Source of the DNA: an uncultured Porphyromonadaceae bacterium
Lineage (GTDB): Bacteria; Bacteroidota; Bacteroidia; Bacteroidales; Muribaculaceae
Assembly (NCBI GenBank): GCA_900540205.1
Contig: UQER01000016.1
Coordinates: forward strand, 4,376-68,375
Reading direction: 5' to 3'
Length of the DNA stretch: 64,000 nucleotides
The notes under the pieces are model-generated. The model ran no database searches and was not told the origin of the DNA. It saw only the letters and a program-made list of their open reading frames with translations. Made by a program: the position numbers and the translations under genes. This document shows, piece after piece, positions 35,911-44,872 of the stretch (position 1 is the stretch's first letter; the number at the start of each line of letters is the position of its first letter).

Positions 35911-37227
35911 TTATTCGCCGGAATAGATGAGTGTGCACCCCAGCAGCCGGTCGTAACGTTCGCCTGGCGCGCGGTAGTACACCGTCACGAGGTATTCGTT
36001 TACCGTCTGATAGAAGTTGCCTTCCGTCACGGCCGATGAGGCTTTGGCGTTGATGCCGTTGTTCAGCGGCGTGGCGTCGCGGCGTTTTGTGCCGTGCTGC
36101 ACGCCCGACGGAAGTGTGAGGTACTGATAGTTGTATGCACCCTGTTTAAGAAGCATCTCCTTGTGATACACTCCGGCTTCGGAATCGTAGGCCATCTTTG
36201 ACGATTCGTCGAAGCGTCTGTTTGTGAAATCACCTTCAATATACACGTCGGCACCCGGAACGGGCAGCATGTCGAGCACGAAATGAACCACCGAATAGTC
36301 GGCTTCCGTGTCGGAATCGTCGGCGTTGTATTCGCGGACGAAGAATCGCCCGTGCTGGGTGCTGTCGTACGTGTAGAGCGAGGAGTGCCTTGGTTTATCA
36401 AGCTCAACGAAATGGTGGTAGTATGGAGCGAAATAATCGATGTGGTCGATCCGCATGCCGGGGTATTGCATCTGCACTGTCTCCATGCGCCTGTATTCGT
36501 TTCCTGCAGGAAATATGAGTTGTGGCTGATGCTCGAACACCAGTGTGTTGCCCTCCATGCGTGATGGATGGCTCACGACGGCAGGATTGTCGGTGCGGCC
36601 GTTCTGTGTGATGCAGATGGAGAGGTCGTTGAATGCGTCGCGCACAGGGTAGCGGTTGAGGTCCACCCTGAATTCAAGCTGCTGGTTCGAGCCGTTGTAG
36701 TCAATGTCTGTGCGGGATGTGGCGTTGCCGCGTATGCCTACCGCACCTTCCGACACCATGAAGCGCACCTGCAGCAGGGTCTTTTCCGGGTCGTTTTCGG
36801 GATAGACTTTCAGCAGATAGTTGCCGGAAATGCGGAACTGGAAGTCGGCGTTGGGAAGCGTGATGGAGTAGTGCACATAATGGGTGGATGTGGCGCGTGA
36901 GAAAGCATAATCGGTGATATCGGCGTAGTTGAAACCGTCGAACACCTCGGCATCCACCAGATTCGATGGTTCCCAGCGGGAATTGCAGTGGTATATGGAA
37001 TAGCGCAGGAACTCTCTGTCCTCGCTCATGCAGTCGAAGCCTATGTGCAGCTGGTCGGCGGAACCGAGTGTGATGACCGGGGGTGCAAGCCGGTTGCCCG
37101 ACACATCCGTTGTGATTGTGCGGAATTTCGGGTCGAAGATGCCGGTCGATGTGTTTTCGGCGGCGTTCATCGGAAACAGCGCGGCAATCGTCAGTAGTGC
37201 CGTGAGGAGAAAGGTCAGATGAGTCAT
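35911..37227 (-). CDS. DUF5103 / type IX secretion plug-like protein
   Basis: Exported protein. 438 aa from the ATG at 37225-37227, which gives signal peptide MTHLTFLLTALLTIAALFPMNAA. A GTG at 37246-37248 overlaps the ung stop (GTGA) and adds 7 residues. Motifs: FDCMSEDREFLRYSIYHCNSRWEPSNL, FNYADITDYAFSRATSTHYVHYSITLP and RDATPLNNGINAKASSAVTEGNFYQTVNEYLVTVYYR are shared by DUF5103 proteins. The family includes the plug subunit of the T9SS translocon, but members occur in species without functional gliding, so a role in secretion is an inference. Downstream of ung. Confidence 0.82.
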   Translation of the reverse strand: MTHLTFLLTALLTIAALFPMNAAENTSTGIFDPKFRTITTDVSGNRLAPPVITLGSADQLHIGFDCMSEDREFLRYSIYHCNSRWEPSNLVDAEVFDGFNYADITDYAFSRATSTHYVHYSITLPNADFQFRISGNYLLKVYPENDPEKTLLQVRFMVSEGAVGIRGNATSRTDIDYNGSNQQLEFRVDLNRYPVRDAFNDLSICITQNGRTDNPAVVSHPSRMEGNTLVFEHQPQLIFPAGNEYRRMETVQMQYPGMRIDHIDYFAPYYHHFVELDKPRHSSLYTYDSTQHGRFFVREYNADDSDTEADYSVVHFVLDMLPVPGADVYIEGDFTNRRFDESSKMAYDSEAGVYHKEMLLKQGAYNYQYLTLPSGVQHGTKRRDATPLNNGINAKASSAVTEGNFYQTVNEYLVTVYYRAPGERYDRLLGCTLIYSGE

Positions 37228-37244
37228 TCTGTATGTGGGATAGA

Positions 37245-37907
37245 TCACCAGTTTATCGGTTCAATGCCGTGTGCCTGAAGGTAGGCGTTGGCTGATGAGA
37301 AATGATGGTTGCCGAAAAATCCGTGGTGTGCCGATAGAGGCGAAGGGTGTACGGATGTGAGCACGAGGTGCTTGCTTTGGTCTATTAGGGATGCTTTGCT
37401 TTTGGCATAGCTGCCCCACAGGATGAATACAAGGTGCTCACGTTTTGCCGACAGGGTGGCTATCACATGGTCGGTGAATGTTTCCCAGCCTTTCCCCTGG
37501 TGCGAGCCGGCCTGATGGGCCTCCACCGTCAGGGTGGCGTTTAGCAGGAACACGCCCTGGCGAGCCCATCGCGATAAATCGCCGTTTTCAGGAATCGGTG
37601 CGCCCGTATCGTCGTGTATTTCCTTGAATATGTTGCGGAGCGACGGAGGGAATATCACGCCCGGATTTACCGAGAAACAAAGGCCGTTGGCTTGTCCGGG
37701 GCCGTGGTAAGGGTCCTGACCCAAAATGACAACCTTCACTTTGTCGAAGGGGCAGCTGTCGAATGCCGCGAATATGAGTGAGCCGGGGGGATAGACTGCA
37801 GTCTGACGGTAGCGTGACGCCACAAACGACGTCAGTTGTGCGAAATATGGCTCGTCCCATTCCTGGCTAAGAGCGTTTTTCCATCCTGGTTCTATTCTGA
37901 CATTCAT
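37245..37907 (-). CDS. ung: Uracil-DNA glycosylase
   Basis: Family 1 UDG that excises uracil from DNA. 220 aa. Motif A GQDPYH at residues 63-68 (catalytic Asp65). GLCFSVNPGVIFPPSLRNIFKE is motif-associated, and motif B is HPSPLSAH near residue 190. Expressed from a near-perfect promoter 100 nt upstream. The plug-like gene follows, separated by 17 nt or overlapping by 4 nt depending on start. Confidence 0.96.
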   Translation of the reverse strand: MNVRIEPGWKNALSQEWDEPYFAQLTSFVASRYRQTAVYPPGSLIFAAFDSCPFDKVKVVILGQDPYHGPGQANGLCFSVNPGVIFPPSLRNIFKEIHDDTGAPIPENGDLSRWARQGVFLLNATLTVEAHQAGSHQGKGWETFTDHVIATLSAKREHLVFILWGSYAKSKASLIDQSKHLVLTSVHPSPLSAHHGFFGNHHFSSANAYLQAHGIEPINW

Positions 37908-38010
37908 ATGGTTGTGTTCTGTTTAACGTTATATTTTGTCCCTACAAGTTGATGTATGCTATTACTGAGAGTGCTTCGATTTAGAATTTTCTGTTTTCCC
38001 CGCCTGAGTT

Positions 38011-38042
38011 CAAATTTAGGCAAAAACGGTGAGTTTCACAAA
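38011..38042 (-). promoter_or_regulatory. ung promoter
   Basis: Minus strand: TTTG (38039-38042), 20 nt, TAAATTTG (38011-38018), an exact Bacteroidota match. Leader about 100 nt. Confidence 0.7.
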
Positions 38043-38069
38043 CCTGAGTTACATGTGAACAAATAAAAA

Positions 38070-38098
38070 GGGCGATATGCCGCATTGGCATATCGCCC
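38070..38098 (-). terminator. Terminator of the OmpA-family gene
   Basis: GGGCGATATGCC (38070-38081) pairs with GGCATATCGCCC (38087-38098), a perfect 12-bp stem with 5-nt loop. On minus it is followed by TTTTTATTTG. It is located just above the ung promoter. Confidence 0.88.
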
Positions 38099-38153
38099 GA
38101 TATTTTTACTTTGGTGTAGCACCTACACCGCCGTTGTGATTCTGTCAGATTGC

Positions 38154-39353
38154 TTATTCAGCAACTTCGATTGTCACGGCGCGGTCGAGTGTGAGGCACT
38201 TGTCACCGAGGTCAACACGGTTGCCGTTGTTTGTGGTAGCGTTGAGCTGAGCATCGCTTACGCCATATTTAACGAGCTGGTTCTTAACGGTGTTGACACG
38301 GTTTTCGCGGAGACGCTTGTTGTAAGCCTCTGTACCGGTGTAGTTGTCGGCCCAACCTGTAAGAGTGTACTTCTTGTTGGTGTCAGCCTTCATTACGTTG
38401 GCAACAGATTCGAGAACCTTGCGGTCAACAGAGGTCAGACGGTAAACGTTGATGGGATAGTAGATTGTAGCAAGGGGAGCCTTGGTTACAACTTCCTTCT
38501 CAACCGGACGGCTCAGGCAAGCCTTGAGCTGCGATTCGAGGTCGGCGATGCGGGCATCGGCAGCCTGAAGGCGAGCGCGGTATTCGTCGCAGTTTTCAGC
38601 AGGAGGACAAACGGGAACGATGGGGGCATTCCATGTGGTCTTGCCGAACTTGTAGGTAGCGGTGATGAGGGCTTCGCCGATAATACCGGTCTTGTGACCT
38701 TCGTCGGTGTGGTTGTCAAGAGCGGTTGCACGGAGGTCGAGACCCAGAGCGAAGTGGTCGGAGAGGTTGAACTCCTGAACGAGGCCGGCACGCAGAGCGA
38801 TCACGCCGTCTTTAGCGTTCTTCCATTCGAAATCTTTCGAGTTTGCTTTGGGGAACTTGGCCAGAGTGAAGTAGTAAGCACCACCGGCATAGAAGTATGC
38901 GTTGTAAACGCGGTGGGGTTTGTAGCCGCACCACCAGTTGGTGAGGTTAACCATTACGTCGAAACCGGGGCCAACATAGTTGAGGCGGGTTTTTTCGTAA
39001 CCTTTCACTTCGTTCTCCCAGGGACGTGCGCCAAGTGCGCCGTAGTTGTCGGTCAGGCCTTTCACACCCATGAAGTCAGCACCGAGACGGGCACCGAGGA
39101 TGGGGGAGAACCATTTGCCTACATACAGAGAAGCGGCGGGAGCGAAACGGTCGCCGAACTTACGATGCTGATCGCTGGTGGTGAAACCTACGGCAACACC
39201 GCCTTCAGCCTGGATGAACCAGTTGCTCTTGAAGTCGTTGAAGAGTACGCCCTGAGAGGGATCCTCAACATAGGTAACTTCCTGAGCGTTCTGTGCAACA
39301 GCTGTGCCTGCGAGCAGGGCAAAGCCTAATGCGAAGATAGAACTCTTTTTCAT
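38154..39353 (-). CDS. OmpA-family major outer membrane protein
   Basis: 399 aa. Signal peptide about 1-20 (MKKSSIFALGFALLAGTAVA). The N-terminal 220 residues form the beta-barrel type domain; aromatic/Gly-rich strands such as YKFGKTTWNAPIVPV, then a linker with a short coiled coil (EYRARLQAADARIADLESQLKACL). The C-terminal OmpA peptidoglycan-binding domain begins at about 285 and contains LTGWADNYTGTEAYNKRLRENRVNTVKNQLVKYGV. It resembles the abundant PG0694/Omp40-type protein of Porphyromonas. An unusually long leader (possibly about 185 nt) precedes it. Confidence 0.92.
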   Translation of the reverse strand: MKKSSIFALGFALLAGTAVAQNAQEVTYVEDPSQGVLFNDFKSNWFIQAEGGVAVGFTTSDQHRKFGDRFAPAASLYVGKWFSPILGARLGADFMGVKGLTDNYGALGARPWENEVKGYEKTRLNYVGPGFDVMVNLTNWWCGYKPHRVYNAYFYAGGAYYFTLAKFPKANSKDFEWKNAKDGVIALRAGLVQEFNLSDHFALGLDLRATALDNHTDEGHKTGIIGEALITATYKFGKTTWNAPIVPVCPPAENCDEYRARLQAADARIADLESQLKACLSRPVEKEVVTKAPLATIYYPINVYRLTSVDRKVLESVANVMKADTNKKYTLTGWADNYTGTEAYNKRLRENRVNTVKNQLVKYGVSDAQLNATTNNGNRVDLGDKCLTLDRAVTIEVAE

Positions 39354-39762
39354 AGATAAAGTAAAAACGTTTTGTTAATATATATGAAGTTTTAAAATTT
39401 TCTCCCTTGTCCTTGTTTTGCTGATTGAGTCTGCGGGCATATGTCAGATTTAGAGCTGTAGAAATGTTCTAACTCAAATGTTTAACTTAAGTCATGCTCA
39501 CATCTGTCGGGATGTTGCAGAGGCTTGTACGCGAAAAACGATGTAAAGTTAACCATTTTTTTTAAATATTTCACAATTTCGGCAGAAAATACACGAAATA
39601 GGGCATATTTGTGTAATAAATCTCGACAGAAATGACCAAACAGCAGAATTTTCGGGCATCTCTTTTGAAGAATAACCCCGAAAGCCGTTACATGGTTTTC
39701 GGGGTTGTGTTAAAAAGAGACTTTAACAATTGTTTAAACTTGCACCAGTTTCTTGCGTTGCA
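39354..39762. other. 409-bp non-coding region between ompA and tkt
   Basis: AT-rich, no coding features. The tkt terminator (39674-39706) is at the right. A near-match -7 box, TAACTTTA on minus at 39544-39551, might drive the OmpA gene with a leader of about 185 nt; its -33 is poor (ATTG with 22-nt spacing). Long leaders are common for abundant outer-membrane protein mRNAs. Confidence 0.5.
39674..39706 (-). terminator. Transketolase terminator
   Basis: AACCCCGAAA (39674-39683) pairs with TTTCGGGGTT (39697-39706). On minus it is followed by ATTCTTCAAAAG, a weak T-tract. 57 nt beyond the tkt stop. Confidence 0.65.
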
Positions 39763-41796
39763 TCAGATTTTGTGGAGATAGCGGAGCACCTGTTCCAGGA
39801 TGTTCTGGGTGGTGAAACCGAACTTCTCATCCAGCACCGTGTAGGGAGCCGACGCGCCGAAGTGGTCGAGGCCGAACACCTTGCCTTCCTTGCCGACAAC
39901 GCCGCGCAGGGTGGAGGGAAGGCCGGCTGTGAGGCCGAATACAGGCACGTGGGCCGGAATCACACTGTTGCGATACTCGCTGTCCTGCTCTTCGAACAGT
40001 CCGATGGAGGGCACGGATACCACGCGGCACGGTACGCCGCCGGCTTCCAGCTCAACGGCCACTTCGCACAGCAGCGATACTTCAGATCCGTTGGCCACGA
40101 GCACTACCTGCGGGTGAGGGGTGTCCATCACCACATAGCCACCCATGCGTGCGCCCTGAGCTTCCTCGAAGCGGTTGCCGGTGGCGGCGGGGAGATCCTT
40201 GATGTTCTGGCGCGACAGGATGAGGGCTGTCGGGGTGTTGAAGTTCTCCATAGCCAGCTGCCAGGCCACAGAGGTCTCTATGGCGTCGGCCGGACGGAGC
40301 ACGAGCATCGAGGGGCGGCCGGCGAAGTTGCGCAGCTCTTCCATCAGGCGGATCTGGGCTTCCTGTTCCACGGGTTCGTGGGTGGGGCCGTCCTCGCCTA
40401 CGCGGAATGCGTCGTGTGTCCAGATGTATTTCACGGGGAGTTCCATCAGGGCGGCCATGCGCACTGCGGGTTTCATGTAGTCGGAGAACACGAAGAATGT
40501 GCCGCAGGCAGCTATGACACCGCCGTGCAGGGCGATGCCGTTCATGATCGAAGCCATTGTAAGCTCGGATACACCCGCCTGCAGGAATGCGCCTGAGAAG
40601 TCGCCCGGCATGAACTGATGTGTCTGCTTCAGGAAGCCGTCGGTCTTGTCGGAGTTGGCAAGGTCTGCGCTGGCCACAATCATGTTCTCCACTTTGCGTG
40701 CGAGTTCGGCAAGCACTGTGGCCGATGCGTTGCGGGTGGCGTCGTTGGCTTTCTGAGTTATGGCGGAATAGTCTATCTCGGGCAATTTGTTGTCGAGGAA
40801 GTTCCGGAGTTTCTCGGCAAGTGCGGGATTGGCTTCGGCCCATGCCTTTTCGGCGGCATGACGTTCTGCGGCGATTTTGCGCAGTTCGGCGTTACGGTCG
40901 GCGTAAAGCTTCTCAACGTCGGCGGGAATAATCCAGGGATTTTCAGGATCGGCACCCAGATTGCGCATCGTGTTTGCGTAGTCGGCGCCGCTCTTGCTGA
41001 TGGGTTGTCCGTGGGTGGAGCATTTTCCTTCGAAGTTCGCACCGTCGGCTGTGACACATCCGCGGCCCATGACAGTATGACCTATAATAATAGTGGGACG
41101 TTTAGTCTCGCTCTGTGCCTGGGTGAGTGCCTTGGCTATGGCTTCGGGATCGGTGCCGTCAACTGAGAGCACGTTCCATCCCCAGGCGGCATATTTTGCT
41201 GCCACATCCTCGCGGTCAACGGCGTCGACGTTGGTCGAGAGCTGCACGCGGTTGCTGTCATAGAACATTATGAGGTTGCTCAGGCCGAGGAATCCGGCGA
41301 TGCGGCCGGCTCCCTGCGAGATTTCCTCCTGAACACCGCCGTCGCTGATGAAGGCATAGGTCTTGTGAGCCACAACGTCGCCGAAGCGGGCCTGAAGGAA
41401 GCGCTCTGCAATGGCGCAGCCCACTGCCATGGTGTGACCTTGTCCCAGCGGGCCTGAAGTGTTTTCGATGCCTCGTTCGGGATCGAGTTCGGGGTGTCCC
41501 GGTGTCACGCTGCCCCACTGGCGGAACTGCTGGAGTTCGGCCATGGTGAATTTGCCGGTAAGTGCAAGCACTGAATAGAGCATTGGCGACATGTGGCCCG
41601 GATCGAGGAAGAAGCGGTCGCGGGCGAACCATGTGGGATTGTCAGGGTCTGTGATTAGGAACTGTGAATAAAGCACATTCACAAAGTCAGCGCCGCCCAT
41701 GGCGCCTCCGGGGTGGCCTGATTTGGCTTTTTCCACCATAGAGGCTGCAAGCACGCGGATGGTGTTGGCGGCTTTGTTTGTCAGCTCGGTGTTCAT
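39763..41796 (-). CDS. tkt: Transketolase
   Basis: TPP-dependent transfer of two-carbon units in the non-oxidative pentose phosphate pathway. 677 aa. Motifs: GHPGGAMGGADFVNVLYSQFL at the N-terminus; the TPP segment SDGGVQEEISQGAGRIAGFLGLSNLIMFYDSNRV; pyrimidine domain TMASIMNGIALHGGVIAACGTFF with HDAFRVGEDGPTHEPVEQ; C-terminal GVVGKEGKVFGLDHFGASAP. Family length is standard. It lies 122 nt downstream of the MFS transporter gene on the same strand, with a hairpin in the gap. Confidence 0.96.
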   Translation of the reverse strand: MNTELTNKAANTIRVLAASMVEKAKSGHPGGAMGGADFVNVLYSQFLITDPDNPTWFARDRFFLDPGHMSPMLYSVLALTGKFTMAELQQFRQWGSVTPGHPELDPERGIENTSGPLGQGHTMAVGCAIAERFLQARFGDVVAHKTYAFISDGGVQEEISQGAGRIAGFLGLSNLIMFYDSNRVQLSTNVDAVDREDVAAKYAAWGWNVLSVDGTDPEAIAKALTQAQSETKRPTIIIGHTVMGRGCVTADGANFEGKCSTHGQPISKSGADYANTMRNLGADPENPWIIPADVEKLYADRNAELRKIAAERHAAEKAWAEANPALAEKLRNFLDNKLPEIDYSAITQKANDATRNASATVLAELARKVENMIVASADLANSDKTDGFLKQTHQFMPGDFSGAFLQAGVSELTMASIMNGIALHGGVIAACGTFFVFSDYMKPAVRMAALMELPVKYIWTHDAFRVGEDGPTHEPVEQEAQIRLMEELRNFAGRPSMLVLRPADAIETSVAWQLAMENFNTPTALILSRQNIKDLPAATGNRFEEAQGARMGGYVVMDTPHPQVVLVANGSEVSLLCEVAVELEAGGVPCRVVSVPSIGLFEEQDSEYRNSVIPAHVPVFGLTAGLPSTLRGVVGKEGKVFGLDHFGASAPYTVLDEKFGFTTQNILEQVLRYLHKI

Positions 41797-41836
41797 AACT
41801 GGAGTAGGTAAACGTTTTTAGGTTGTATAAACGGGA

Positions 41837-41869
41837 AAATGTGTCCGCCTCCTGACGGTGGACACATTT
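41837..41869 (-). repeat. Hairpin between MFS transporter and tkt
   Basis: AAATGTGTCC (41837-41846) and GGACACATTT (41860-41869) form a perfect 10-bp stem with a 13-nt loop. No T-tract follows, so it may be an intercistronic processing or stability hairpin rather than a terminator. Confidence 0.7.
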
Positions 41870-41918
41870 CCCCCCTGTTGTATTGGTTAGGGTTTGCGGA
41901 ATATGGTTGAGACGGTGA

Positions 41919-43274
41919 TTACAGGCTGTCGATCACCTCGTCGTCCACAGGGATGTCGGTGTTGACGTTCTTCGAGCCGATCAGGCCGTAGAACAGAATC
42001 CATGCGAGCATTGCCACAACGAGCCAGTAGGAGGTCATGTACCCGGCGATACCGGCAATCCAGTTCTGAAGCAGTGGCATGATGCCGCCGCCCACAACCA
42101 TCATCATGAAGATGCCGGATGCCTGGGCGGTGTATTTGCCGAGACCCTCGACTGCGAGGTTGAAGATGCCGCCCCACATAACTGATGTGCACAGGCCGCA
42201 CAGCACCAGCAGGAATGCGCTTACAGGCACGGTGGCACCACCGGAATAGATGAATTCAGGCACGGGGAGTGTGGAACTCTTGGGGGTGATGATGGCACCG
42301 ATGACAAGCAGAATGGCCACACTCGAAACGGTGATGATCTGGGTGCGTGTTGACACGGCGCCTGAGATGATCGATGACAGGAAGCGGCCGATGAGCATCA
42401 GAAGCCAGTAGATGGCCACGATGGCGCCGGCGATGGTGGATGCTTCGCCGAGAACGCCTGCTCCGTTGGCGCTCTGGTCGGCGAGGTAGAAGTTGAGGGT
42501 GCCGGGGATGCCGATCTCAATACCCACATAGAAGAAGATGCCGATCACGCCGAACACGAGGTGACGGAAGTTCCAGGGCGAGTGGCTGTATTTCACCTTT
42601 TTGCCGCTCTTGTTGAGGTTGGGCTCGGGGATGGCCACAAACGAGATGATTACAAATGCAGCAGCAAACACGCCCATGGCGATCCAGAGGAGGGGTGCAA
42701 CATCGCCCATCGAGGTGGCGGGAGTGAGCTGGCCGATGAGTGCGCCCACGAAGAAGGGGGTGAGGGTGCCTGACAGGGAGTTGAGCGATCCGCCGGTCTG
42801 GATGAGCTGGTTGCCGCGGTTGCCGCCGCCGCCAAGAAGGTTGAGCATGGGGTTCACCACCGTGTTGAGCATGCATACGCAGAAACCGCAGATGAATGCG
42901 CCAAGCAGATAGATGAAGAAGTTCAGGGGCACGGGGGTGCCGGCAATCGAGCCGCAGAGGGTGTCGGCGCCTACGATGCTTGAGAGGTACTGAACGAAAA
43001 GACCGATGACACCGATGGCCATTGCCCAGAGGGCAGTCTTTTTATAACCGATTTTGACGAGCAGGTTGCCTGCCGGGATGCCCATGAATAGGTATGCGGC
43101 GAAGTTCATCATGTTGCCCATCATGCCGAGCATGGAGTTGCCCGCGAATTTGTATCCCCAGATAGTGCCGATGGGGGCGGCGAGGTTGGTGACAAACGAG
43201 ATCATCGCAAACAGGAAGAACATTGCGATAATCGCTATCAAATGCCCGTTGGAGCTTTGCTTAGCTTGTGACAT
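41919..43274 (-). CDS. MFS sugar transporter (FucP/FHS-like)
   Basis: 451 aa, about 12 TM helices. FVTNLAAPIGTIWGYKF and YLFMGIPAGNLLVKIGYKKTALWAMAIGVIGLFVQYL (positions about 30-95) resemble the FHS/fucose-proton symporter subgroup, whose members often carry hexoses, pentoses or nucleosides. ACVCMLNTVVNPMLNLLGGGGNRGNQLIQTGGSLNSL-type loop is present as GFCVCMLNTVVNPMLN. C-terminal GLGKYTAQASGIFMMMVVGGGIMPLLQ is typical. Followed by tkt. The substrate cannot be deduced; proximity to tkt hints at pentoses only weakly. Confidence 0.85.
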   Translation of the reverse strand: MSQAKQSSNGHLIAIIAMFFLFAMISFVTNLAAPIGTIWGYKFAGNSMLGMMGNMMNFAAYLFMGIPAGNLLVKIGYKKTALWAMAIGVIGLFVQYLSSIVGADTLCGSIAGTPVPLNFFIYLLGAFICGFCVCMLNTVVNPMLNLLGGGGNRGNQLIQTGGSLNSLSGTLTPFFVGALIGQLTPATSMGDVAPLLWIAMGVFAAAFVIISFVAIPEPNLNKSGKKVKYSHSPWNFRHLVFGVIGIFFYVGIEIGIPGTLNFYLADQSANGAGVLGEASTIAGAIVAIYWLLMLIGRFLSSIISGAVSTRTQIITVSSVAILLVIGAIITPKSSTLPVPEFIYSGGATVPVSAFLLVLCGLCTSVMWGGIFNLAVEGLGKYTAQASGIFMMMVVGGGIMPLLQNWIAGIAGYMTSYWLVVAMLAWILFYGLIGSKNVNTDIPVDDEVIDSL

Positions 43275-43594
43275 AGGATTTGTTGAGAAATTTAATTTAA
43301 GGTATTATTGTTTTTTTGAATTGGCATGAGCGCGAAATGGTAGTGACAACAAATTTACGCATTATCTTTTGAATCTGAAATTTTTAGGGTGTTTTTACTT
43401 TTTTTTACTTTGTGCACGTGGCCTGTAGGGTGTCGTAAATGGCCGGTATATAGCGTGATGATGCTCCGGCGGGAGGGTGCCGCCGCCGTTACGGATGGCT
43501 TTTGTGCGGACGGATGTTGGATAGAATGTGCCGCCCGGTGTGAACTTTGGCCGGCGTTGTGTGGTTATATTATCAAACGTTGCAACTATAGTTT
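43275..43594. other. 320-bp divergent regulatory region
   Basis: Separates the MFS gene from the redoxin-like gene. Minus strand: -7 TAAATTTG at 43350-43357, with TTTC 19 nt upstream (43377-43380). On plus I see only near matches, such as ACTTTG after a T-rich run near 43406-43412. No ORF is convincing. Confidence 0.6.
43350..43357 (-). promoter_or_regulatory. -7 box for the MFS transporter
   Basis: CAAATTTA on plus reads TAAATTTG. TTTC at 43377-43380 lies at the right -33 spacing with one mismatch. Leader about 70 nt. Confidence 0.5.
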
Positions 43595-44818
43595 ATGAAA
43601 GGGACTTTTGGAATTTTATTGGTGATAGCAGTAATGTGCCCCCTTGGCAGCCATGCCATGGGGGTGCAGGCTGTTGCAGACGGCACATCCACCGTGTCGG
43701 GCGTGGCCGTGTTGGCCGACAAACTTGACGCAGCCGGCCATTTTGCGGCCGATGCCGCATATGAGGTGTCGCTGGCAATGTCGGACGACGAGGTGGTCTA
43801 CAATCTGAAGCTTGCTTCTGAGGCGGCGCCTGCCGACACTCTGTTCGGCTCCGATTATCTTATAGACTGGACACTGCCGCGCAACGGCGAAGTGTCTGAC
43901 GGTTTTCTCGCCTATTTCAACGGACATTGTTACCGGTATCGCGACCACCGGCTTCAGGAATACCATTATGAATGGGACTCCATCCCGTTTCAAACCCGTG
44001 GGGGCGGTGTGCAGGCCACTGGGCAGTTCGTGGACCTATTGCCGACAATGCTTGCCCGCGAGCTCCGCGGCATGCTTGCCGATTCCACTTTCACGGTGAA
44101 ATTCTCGCCCCGGGCTGTGCTCGAAGGGCGCGATGCCGCAATGGTGGAGGCATCTCAGGAGGTGGGCGGTTATGTCGGGCGCAATTACACGTTGTATTGC
44201 GACCCGGCCACGGGGCTGCCTCTGCAGATTTACAATGAATACAATCCCGGGCGCGTCAGCGAGCAGAGCGTCAAGGTGTCTTACACCTATCCCGCATCCG
44301 ATGTCTCGCTGAAGGCTGTGGATGCCGAGGAAAAACTCATGGCGCTTTATCCCGAAGTGTTTGAGAAATATCGTGAAAGCAACTACCGCATAGAAAACAT
44401 ACGCGGGCTTCCGATGCCCGCATTCTCACTGCCTACGCCCACGGGCGAGCGTTACACCCATCAGAAAAAAGCCCCGTTCCGTGCTCCCACGGTGATAGCG
44501 TTGCTCGATGCCTCGACCGGTGCCGCGGCTCCTGCGGTGGCGGCGCTGAGAAAAGCGCAGCGCTCTATGCCCAGACAGGTCGACCTCATACTGGCATTCA
44601 TTGGCTCGAATGCCGATGCCATCGAGGAGGTGGCAGGTACACTCGTCCCCGGCGAGACCCATCTGATGAGTGCCCGCACACTTGCGCGCGACTGTGGCAC
44701 GAATGTGTTCCCGACCATACTGATTGTCGATTCAAAGGGCATTGTGACCGATGTGGTGCTCGGACTCAACAACTCGCTTGCCCAGGATGTTATACAATCG
44801 TTGGCGCTGGTGGACTGA
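43595..44818 (+). CDS. Exported thioredoxin-fold protein without CxxC
   Basis: 407 aa, signal peptide about 1-22 (LLVIAVMCPLGSHA). Residues about 25-265 resemble a LolA-like beta domain (DGFLAYFNGHCYRYRD, NYTLYCDPATGLPLQIYNEYNP). The C-terminal part (about 275-407) is a thioredoxin-like fold: GLPMPAFSLPTPTGERYTH, then VIALLDASTGAAAPAVAALRKAQ, and DCGTNVFPTILIVDSKGIV. The CxxC expected where 'STGAAA' stands is absent, so it cannot be a disulfide reductase. Probably a binding or structural member. The stop lies 54 nt before tpx, suggesting co-transcription. Confidence 0.7.
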   Translation: MKGTFGILLVIAVMCPLGSHAMGVQAVADGTSTVSGVAVLADKLDAAGHFAADAAYEVSLAMSDDEVVYNLKLASEAAPADTLFGSDYLIDWTLPRNGEVSDGFLAYFNGHCYRYRDHRLQEYHYEWDSIPFQTRGGGVQATGQFVDLLPTMLARELRGMLADSTFTVKFSPRAVLEGRDAAMVEASQEVGGYVGRNYTLYCDPATGLPLQIYNEYNPGRVSEQSVKVSYTYPASDVSLKAVDAEEKLMALYPEVFEKYRESNYRIENIRGLPMPAFSLPTPTGERYTHQKKAPFRAPTVIALLDASTGAAAPAVAALRKAQRSMPRQVDLILAFIGSNADAIEEVAGTLVPGETHLMSARTLARDCGTNVFPTILIVDSKGIVTDVVLGLNNSLAQDVIQSLALVD

Positions 44819-44872
44819 GTGTAGCCAGGAGCACGACTGACCATAGAATTCAAATTTAAAAACACACGATAT

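Noticed and set aside
38085..39329. 414-residue plus-strand frame opposite the OmpA gene
   Set aside because: Shadow of the OmpA frame, starts within its terminator region and has no domain features.
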